Part shown: piece by piece, positions 5,287-9,102 of the stretch | Layout of the letters: every line of letters starts with the position of its first letter | How positions within the stretch are numbered: position 1 is the first letter of the stretch | Source: Chloroflexota bacterium | Lineage (GTDB): Bacteria; Chloroflexota; Limnocylindria; Limnocylindrales; CSP1-4 | DNA: 9,102 bases | NCBI GenBank assembly: GCA_021786265.1 | Contig: JAJYNP010000193.1 | Coordinates: 1 to 9,102 of the forward strand | Direction of reading: 5' to 3' | The notes under the pieces: model-generated | Databases searched by the model: none | What the model was told of the DNA's origin: nothing | Seen by the model: the letters and a program-made list of their open reading frames with translations, nothing else | Translations under genes and position numbers: made by a program

Positions 5287-6878
5287 CTGACCGCCTCCGC
5301 GATCGGCGCGGGTGCCACCCGAAGCGTGAGTCGGATCGCCAGTCCGCCGAGTTCGCTGCGAGCCGCCTCCGTCCGGCCGCCCATCGCCTCGACCAGACCG
5401 CGCACGACGGACAGGCCGATGCCGAGGCCCCGTCTGGAACCCTCGCGCGGCCGATCGACGCGGAAGAACTTGTCGAACACGCGGGAGAGCGCCTCGGGCG
5501 GGACGCCGGGACCTCCGTCCTCGACGACGAGCGTGACGTGCCCGGGGTCTGCCTCGCGAGTGGCGATCCTGATCGGTGCGGGCGGCGGGGCGTAGCGTAC
5601 GGCGTTCTCGAGAAGGTTGGTCAGTACCTCGTCGAAGAACACCGCATCGACGAGCACCGGCAGGTCGTCGGCCATGTCGACGGTCACCGGACGCTCGCCG
5701 GCTGTGACGTCGAGTCGTCTGACGGCCGCCTCTACGAGCTCCCGGAGCTCGTAGACCTCGAGGTCGGGAATGATCGCTCCGGCCTGGATCCGGCTGAGAT
5801 CGAGGAGGTTGCGCACGACCCGGCTGAGCCGCTCGGCCTCGACGTCGATCGCCCGAGCGAGCGAGCGTCGCTCGTCGGACGACCAGTCGACCGCCGGATC
5901 CATCAGGCTGCCGGCCAACGCCCTGATGCTCGACAGGGGTGTCCGCAGGTCGTGGGAGACCGAATCGAGCAGGGCACTCTTGAGCGCGTCACTCTGGCGT
6001 GCGATCTCTGCCTCGGTCGCCTCGCGACTCAGTCGCTCGCGGTGGAGGGCGAGTCCGAGCTGGTCGGCGGCCAGCGACAGGATGCGGGTGGAAGCCAGAC
6101 TGGGACGCTCTGCACTTCGGGGCGAGACCGCCCAGACCGACCCGAACTGCTCCGTGTCGGCGACGATGGCGACGCGGAAGATGTCGACGTCGCCGGCCCG
6201 CGTGGCCTCCCGCACGCGGTCTCGGCGGCCGGCGTGGATGCGTACCCACTCGGCCGGCCGATCGCCCGGCTGGCGGCGGAGGACCCACGGGATCGGGACA
6301 TCCGGGCGGGCGTCATCCGGAGCCGTGTCCGCGATCACTCGTTCCTGCGCCGGCATCGTCCCGACACCGATCCAGACCCGCTGGACGTCGGTATCGGCGT
6401 GTAACCGTTCGACGATCTCGACGGCGGCCTCCCGCACCGAGGTCGCGGTGGCAAGGGACCTGCTGATCCCGAACAGCGACTGGGCCTCCCGGGCGCGCCG
6501 GCTGGCCTCCTGCGCCCGCTCGGCCTGGAGCGCGGCGAGACGGCCGATCACAGTCGCAACGATGAGGAACAGGAGGAGGCTCAGCCACTCCTGTGGATCG
6601 TGGACGGTGAACGTGTAGCGCGGTTCGATGAGCAGGAAGTCGTAGGCGAGGAACGAGGCGATCGAGGTGGCGATCCCCTCACGTGTGCCGTAACGACCGG
6701 CCATGAGGACGACTGCCATGAGGTAGATCGCCGACGCGTCGTTGACGCTGAGCCACGCCTCGACTGCGGCGGTGGCGAGCGTGGCCGCGGCCAGCGAGGC
6801 AGCGCCGACGGCGATCGCCTCGGCCGAGGGTCGGCGCAGCAGGTGGCGGATCCGAGCGACCGGCCCTGACGCGTCCAT
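5283..6878 (-). CDS. kdpD: KdpD-like sensor histidine kinase without the N-terminal KdpD/USP domains
   Basis: 531 residues. Four closely spaced helices at about 21-43, 48-63, 66-84 and 97-117 form a DUF4118 domain. A coiled linker (118-135) and a GAF-like domain (about 138-282) follow. HisKA has the phospho-acceptor H309 in SVSHDLRTPLSSIRALAGS; the ATPase has the N box NLLENAVRYA (421-430), G1 EDGGPGVP (453-460) and GLGIGLS (484-490). E. coli KdpD is ~894 residues and has a large cytoplasmic KdpD plus USP region before the helices; that region is absent here. ATG 6876-6878 is chosen since helix 1 begins ~20 residues on, GAGGT lies 4 nt upstream and a -10-like box just before that. The frame continues to 7121 but that part is Arg/Pro-rich and overlaps the divergent gene. 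The protein should sense envelope or ionic state and phosphorylate the KdpE-like partner. Confidence 0.88.
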   Translation of the reverse strand: MDASGPVARIRHLLRRPSAEAIAVGAASLAAATLATAAVEAWLSVNDASAIYLMAVVLMAGRYGTREGIATSIASFLAYDFLLIEPRYTFTVHDPQEWLSLLLFLIVATVIGRLAALQAERAQEASRRAREAQSLFGISRSLATATSVREAAVEIVERLHADTDVQRVWIGVGTMPAQERVIADTAPDDARPDVPIPWVLRRQPGDRPAEWVRIHAGRRDRVREATRAGDVDIFRVAIVADTEQFGSVWAVSPRSAERPSLASTRILSLAADQLGLALHRERLSREATEAEIARQSDALKSALLDSVSHDLRTPLSSIRALAGSLMDPAVDWSSDERRSLARAIDVEAERLSRVVRNLLDLSRIQAGAIIPDLEVYELRELVEAAVRRLDVTAGERPVTVDMADDLPVLVDAVFFDEVLTNLLENAVRYAPPPAPIRIATREADPGHVTLVVEDGGPGVPPEALSRVFDKFFRVDRPREGSRRGLGIGLSVVRGLVEAMGGRTEAARSELGGLAIRLTLRVAPAPIAEAVR

Positions 6879-6888
6879 CGTGACCTCG

Positions 6889-6915
6889 ATGCTACCTCGG
6901 CAGGGCGAGGGGCAA
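6889..6915 (-). promoter_or_regulatory. Putative promoter of the kdpDE-like pair
   Basis: On the minus strand TTGCCC (6915-6910) precedes TAGCAT (6894-6889) by 15 nt, a short but possible spacer; TAGCAT matches TATAAT at four positions. Transcription would start a few bases before the ATG at 6878, with GAGGT inside the short leader. A 5-bp inverted repeat, CCTCG (6895-6899) and CGAGG (6906-6910), lies between the two boxes and could be an operator. Confidence 0.38.
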
Positions 6916-7012
6916 CCGCCAGCTCTGCGGCAGGCGGGTGCCGATCGTTGCAGGCTCGCCGACTGCCACAGGCGGCGCCGTGGTCGCACCCTCAACCCGC
7001 GGACCGCCGGAT

Positions 7013-7039
7013 TCGGGCCGGACGACCCTGTCGGCCCGA
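7013..7039. repeat. 8-bp perfect inverted repeat upstream of the PreT-PreA gene
   Basis: TCGGGCCG (7013-7020) and CGGCCCGA (7032-7039) are perfect reverse complements separated by 11 nt. Centre-to-centre spacing is 19 nt, close to two helical turns, as expected for a dimeric regulator. The right arm overlaps the -35 position relative to the -10-like box at 7053-7058, as for the repeat at 984-1003. The remainder of the 193-bp divergent spacer (6879-7071) has no gene. Confidence 0.42.
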
Positions 7040-7052
7040 CCTGCCAGCGACC

Positions 7053-7058
7053 GATACT
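7053..7058 (+). promoter_or_regulatory. -10-like box GATACT before the PreT-PreA gene
   Basis: GATACT matches TATAAT at four positions. A start 6-9 nt downstream would fall at about 7065-7067, leaving only 5-7 nt before the GTG at 7072. No recognisable -35 is present; the inverted repeat at 7013-7039 overlaps that region. Confidence 0.38.
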
Positions 7059-7071
7059 ACGCCTTTCTGGC

Positions 7072-8937
7072 GTGCTTCGGGAGGCGTGGACCCTGAGCGC
7101 AGCACAGACGCTCCGACCCATGGCAACCGTGGGACCGCTCGGTCCCGTCGCCGCTCGCGCCGAGGCTGAGCGTTGCCTCTATTGCTTCGACGCGCCGTGC
7201 GTCGCCGCCTGTCCGACGCACATCGACATCCCCTCGTTCATCCACAAGATCGCCACCGACAATTCCGTTGGCAGCGCGCGGACGATCCTGGCGGCGAATC
7301 CGCTCGGGGCAACGTGCGCCCGTGTCTGCCCCGTGGAGAGCCTGTGCGAGGGTGCCTGCGTCCGCGCCGCGATCGACCATCCCGTGGCGATCGGGCGTCT
7401 TCAGGCCCACGTGATGGACGCGTACGCCGCGACCGGCCGTCCGTTCATCGATACGCGCCCGGTTGGCGAGCGTCCGGTGGCCGGGCGGGTCGCCGTCGTC
7501 GGGGCCGGGCCGGCCGGCCTGGCCTGCGCCGCCGAGCTTCGCCGTGCCGGGATCGACGTGACGGTCTTCGAGGCCCGCGAACGAGCGGGCGGCTTGTGCG
7601 ACTACGGCATCGTGCCGTGGCGGCACTCCCGCGAAACGACCGCCCGCGAGGTCGCCGAGATCGAGCGCGCCGGCGCCACCGTGCGCAGCGGCGTCCGCAT
7701 CGGGGAGGCGATCGAGCCTTGGCGTCTCCTCGACGAGTTCGACGCCGTTTTCCTGGGCGTCGGGCTCGGGCAATCGCGCCAACTCGGGATCCCGGGCGAG
7801 GAGCTCGACGGCGTCGTCGATGCGCTCGACGTGCTCGCGCGGGTCGTCCACGATGCGCCAGGCGGCCCGCGGCTCGGTCGGCGGGTCGGGGTGATCGGCG
7901 GCGGCAGCACCGCCTTCGATGTCGCCGCTGCCGCCGTCAGCGCCGGGTGCGAGGAGGTCGCGCTCTTCTACCGGCGGAGCGAGGCCGAGGCCCCCGCCTA
8001 CTCGCACGCGATCGAGCTTGCGAAGTCGCTCGGCGTCCGGCTCCGCTGGCTGGCGGCGCCGGTGGAGATCCGCGGCCGGGGTGGCCGGGTGACCCTCGTC
8101 GAGTTCGATACGATGCGCCTCGGCGAGCCCGATGCCTCCGGCCGTCGCGAGCCGCAGCCCGTGCCCGGCGGACGGTTCACAGTCGAGCTCGACACCGTCG
8201 TCCGCGCCGTCGGCCAGCGGGGAGTCGAGGGCCTGCTCGACGGATTCGGCGTCGTCCATGCCGGTGGTCGCGTCCAAGTCGATCCGCAGACGGGGCGGAC
8301 CTCGAACCCGAAGGTCTGGGCCGGCGGCGACGTCGGCAGCGGCGGGCGCGAGGTCGTCCACGCGGTCGAGGGGGGCAAGGTCGCGGCGCGCTCGATCGCC
8401 GTGATGCTCGGGGCCCCGGTTCGACCCCGGGTCAGCTTCGCGAGCTCGACCGTGGCCGGGGTCGATCTCGCCGTCGATCTTGCCGGGATCCGGAGCCCGA
8501 ACCCGTTCTGGCTGGCCAGCAGCCCGGTGTCCAACACTGGCGAGATGGTCGCCCGGGCATTCGATGCGGGCTGGGGCGGTGCCGTCTGGAAGACGGTCGG
8601 CGACCCGATCACGAACGTGACCTCGCGCCTCGGGTCCCTCGATCTCGATGGCCGGCGGATTGTCGGACTCTCGAACATCGAGCTCATCAGCGACCGGCCG
8701 ATCGAGGTCAACCTGGCCGAGATCCGCGACGTGAAGCGGCGCTACCCGGATCGCGCCGTCGTGGTCTCGCTCATGGTGGAGTCGAAGCAGGAGGCCTGGC
8801 AGGAGATCGTCCGGCGCGTCAACGAAACCGGCGCCGATGGGGTCGAGCTGAACTTCGGCTGCCCGCACGGGATGAGCGAGCGTGGGATGGGAGCGGCCGT
8901 CGGGCAGGTCCCCGAGTACGCCCAGATGATTACCGAA
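7072..8937 (+). pseudogene. preT-preA: PreT-PreA fusion (dihydropyrimidine dehydrogenase-like), cut by an insertion sequence
   Basis: 622 residues survive. Residues 1-450 match PreT: a two-[4Fe-4S] domain with C35, C38, C43, C47 and C82, C86, C92, C96 plus Q111; FAD site VVGAGPAGLACA (142-153); NAD(P)H site VIGGGSTAFDVA (274-285); and AGGDVGSGGREVVHAVEGGK (417-436). Cluster ligands map to human DPYD with a constant offset of 44 (C79, 82, 87, 91, 130, 136, 140). From about 462 the chain becomes PreA, the FMN half (SPNPFWLASSPVSNTG, GWGGAVWKTVG, SLMVES, ELNFGCPHGMSERGMGAAVGQVPEY), which would reduce uracil/thymine with electrons from NAD(P)H. Homology ends after QMITE; later FMN and C-terminal Fe-S parts are missing, and the frame ends at 9033 in unrelated sequence. 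GTG 7072 is preferred by the -10 box and N-terminal length; ATG 7120 is possible. As broken, it probably lacks pyrimidine reduction. Confidence 0.85.
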
Positions 8938-8957
8938 GTGGGTCCTCCACTTCGGTA
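8931..8957. repeat. Perfect 11-bp inverted repeat at the gene/IS junction
   Basis: TACCGAAGTGG (8931-8941) and CCACTTCGGTA (8947-8957) are exact reverse complements around the 5-nt loop GTCCT. This is the strongest hairpin in the window and it coincides with the point where PreA homology stops. It is probably the end of the insertion sequence or part of it. RNA crossing the junction would fold into a stable stem just before the transposase start. Confidence 0.85.
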
Positions 8958-8961
8958 CAGT
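8956..8961 (+). promoter_or_regulatory. -10-like box TACAGT of the transposase
   Basis: TACAGT matches TATAAT at four positions and starts on the last two bases of the inverted repeat. It would place the transcript start at about 8967-8969, 4-6 nt before the transposase ATG. No clear -35 is seen; any -35 contact would fall within the left arm of the hairpin. Confidence 0.38.
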
Positions 8962-8972
8962 AAGATGCCGGG

Positions 8973-9102
8973 ATGTCCCGAGAGGCCCCGCAAGGCGGGA
9001 TCGACTACCCGCGGACCCATGTCGAGCTGCTGAGCTGGTTCCCCGATGACGCTGCCTGCCTCGACTACCTCGAGTGGCTGCGCTGGCCGGATGGGTTCGT
9101 GT
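8973..9102 (+). CDS. IS1595-family transposase, N-terminal 43 residues
   Basis: The frame from ATG 8973 is open to the window edge. After a short polar leader it reads LLSWFPDDAACLDYLEWLRWPDGFV (19-43). The pattern of an aromatic-acidic turn, a Cys-Leu-x-x-Leu helix and then RWPDGF is the typical start of IS1595/ISSpo8-type transposases. There RWPxG(F/Y)xCPxC leads into an N-terminal zinc ribbon, followed by a DDE(N/H)-type catalytic domain. The first zinc-binding cysteines would come immediately after the cut, so they cannot be checked. The alternative ATG at 8965 is in another frame, the one continued from preA, which stops at 9033. The start is 15 nt after the inverted repeat and only a few bases after the likely transcript start. 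Orientation is the same as the interrupted gene. Confidence 0.78.
   Translation, partial: MSREAPQGGIDYPRTHVELLSWFPDDAACLDYLEWLRWPDGFV

Larger units (their letters stand above)
8931..9102 (+). mobile_element. Left end of an IS1595-type insertion sequence (runs off the window)
   Basis: The sequence switches from PreA coding to a short palindromic end followed by a transposase gene within ~40 bp, the usual layout of an IS left end. The exact first base cannot be fixed from one end: it lies between about 8931 and 8944. The right terminal repeat and target duplication (8 bp is usual for IS1595) lie outside the window. The rest of preA, if retained, should follow the right end. Confidence 0.72.

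Noticed and set aside
6879..7121. Upstream extension of the kinase reading frame to 7121, and of the PreT-PreA frame back to 6742
   Set aside because: The two frames overlap on opposite strands; both extensions are Arg/Pro-rich, lack family similarity, and promoter-like boxes fall inside them. They are GC-driven open frames.
8938..9033. The last ~31 codons of the long dehydrogenase frame as a genuine C-terminus
   Set aside because: The residues (VGPPLRYSKMPGCPE...) bear no relation to PreA, lie within the IS end, and overlap the transposase gene in a different frame.
1..9102. tRNA, rRNA or CRISPR array
   Set aside because: No cloverleaf-like stretch, no rRNA-like segment and no regularly spaced repeats were seen; spacers are all below 200 bp.

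Overview
The window is very GC-rich, with dense, short-spaced genes and strong G/C preference at third codon positions. Several start codons are GTG and appear to lie 6-7 bases after a TANNNT-like -10 box, which suggests leaderless transcripts. Together with the protein types this fits a high-GC soil or freshwater lineage such as Chloroflexota (Limnocylindria-like) or Actinomycetota. That placement is inferred from style, not from a marker gene.

Layout. At 2-478 (+) is the C-terminal end of an FAD-dependent amine/amino-acid oxidase of the DAO family. It converges on a short single-domain rhodanese (516-911, -). Divergent from the rhodanese is a two-gene + strand cluster: a six-helix DUF998-type membrane protein (1025-1678) and a RidA-superfamily protein lacking the usual catalytic arginine (1720-2103). 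A 126-bp convergent spacer follows.

The centre (2230-6878) is a four-gene minus-strand cluster read right to left: a KdpD-like sensor kinase that starts directly at its DUF4118 membrane domain, a KdpE-like response regulator overlapping it by 4 nt, a 90-residue protein I cannot assign, and 7 nt later a KimA-type (APC/KUP superfamily) potassium transporter with a cytoplasmic C-terminal domain. No kdpFABC pump is present. The simplest reading is a potassium-homeostasis unit in which a KdpDE-type system governs a KimA-type importer.

The right end (7072-9102, +) starts as a single-chain fusion of PreT and PreA, the same order as eukaryotic dihydropyrimidine dehydrogenase (pyrimidine catabolism). 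The PreA half stops near 8937, about 40% of the way through. It is replaced by the left end of an IS1595-type insertion sequence, whose transposase begins at 8973 and runs off the window. A perfect 11-bp inverted repeat (8931-8957) sits exactly at the junction. This disrupted fusion dehydrogenase, its palindromic junction and the potassium cluster are the most interesting parts of the window.
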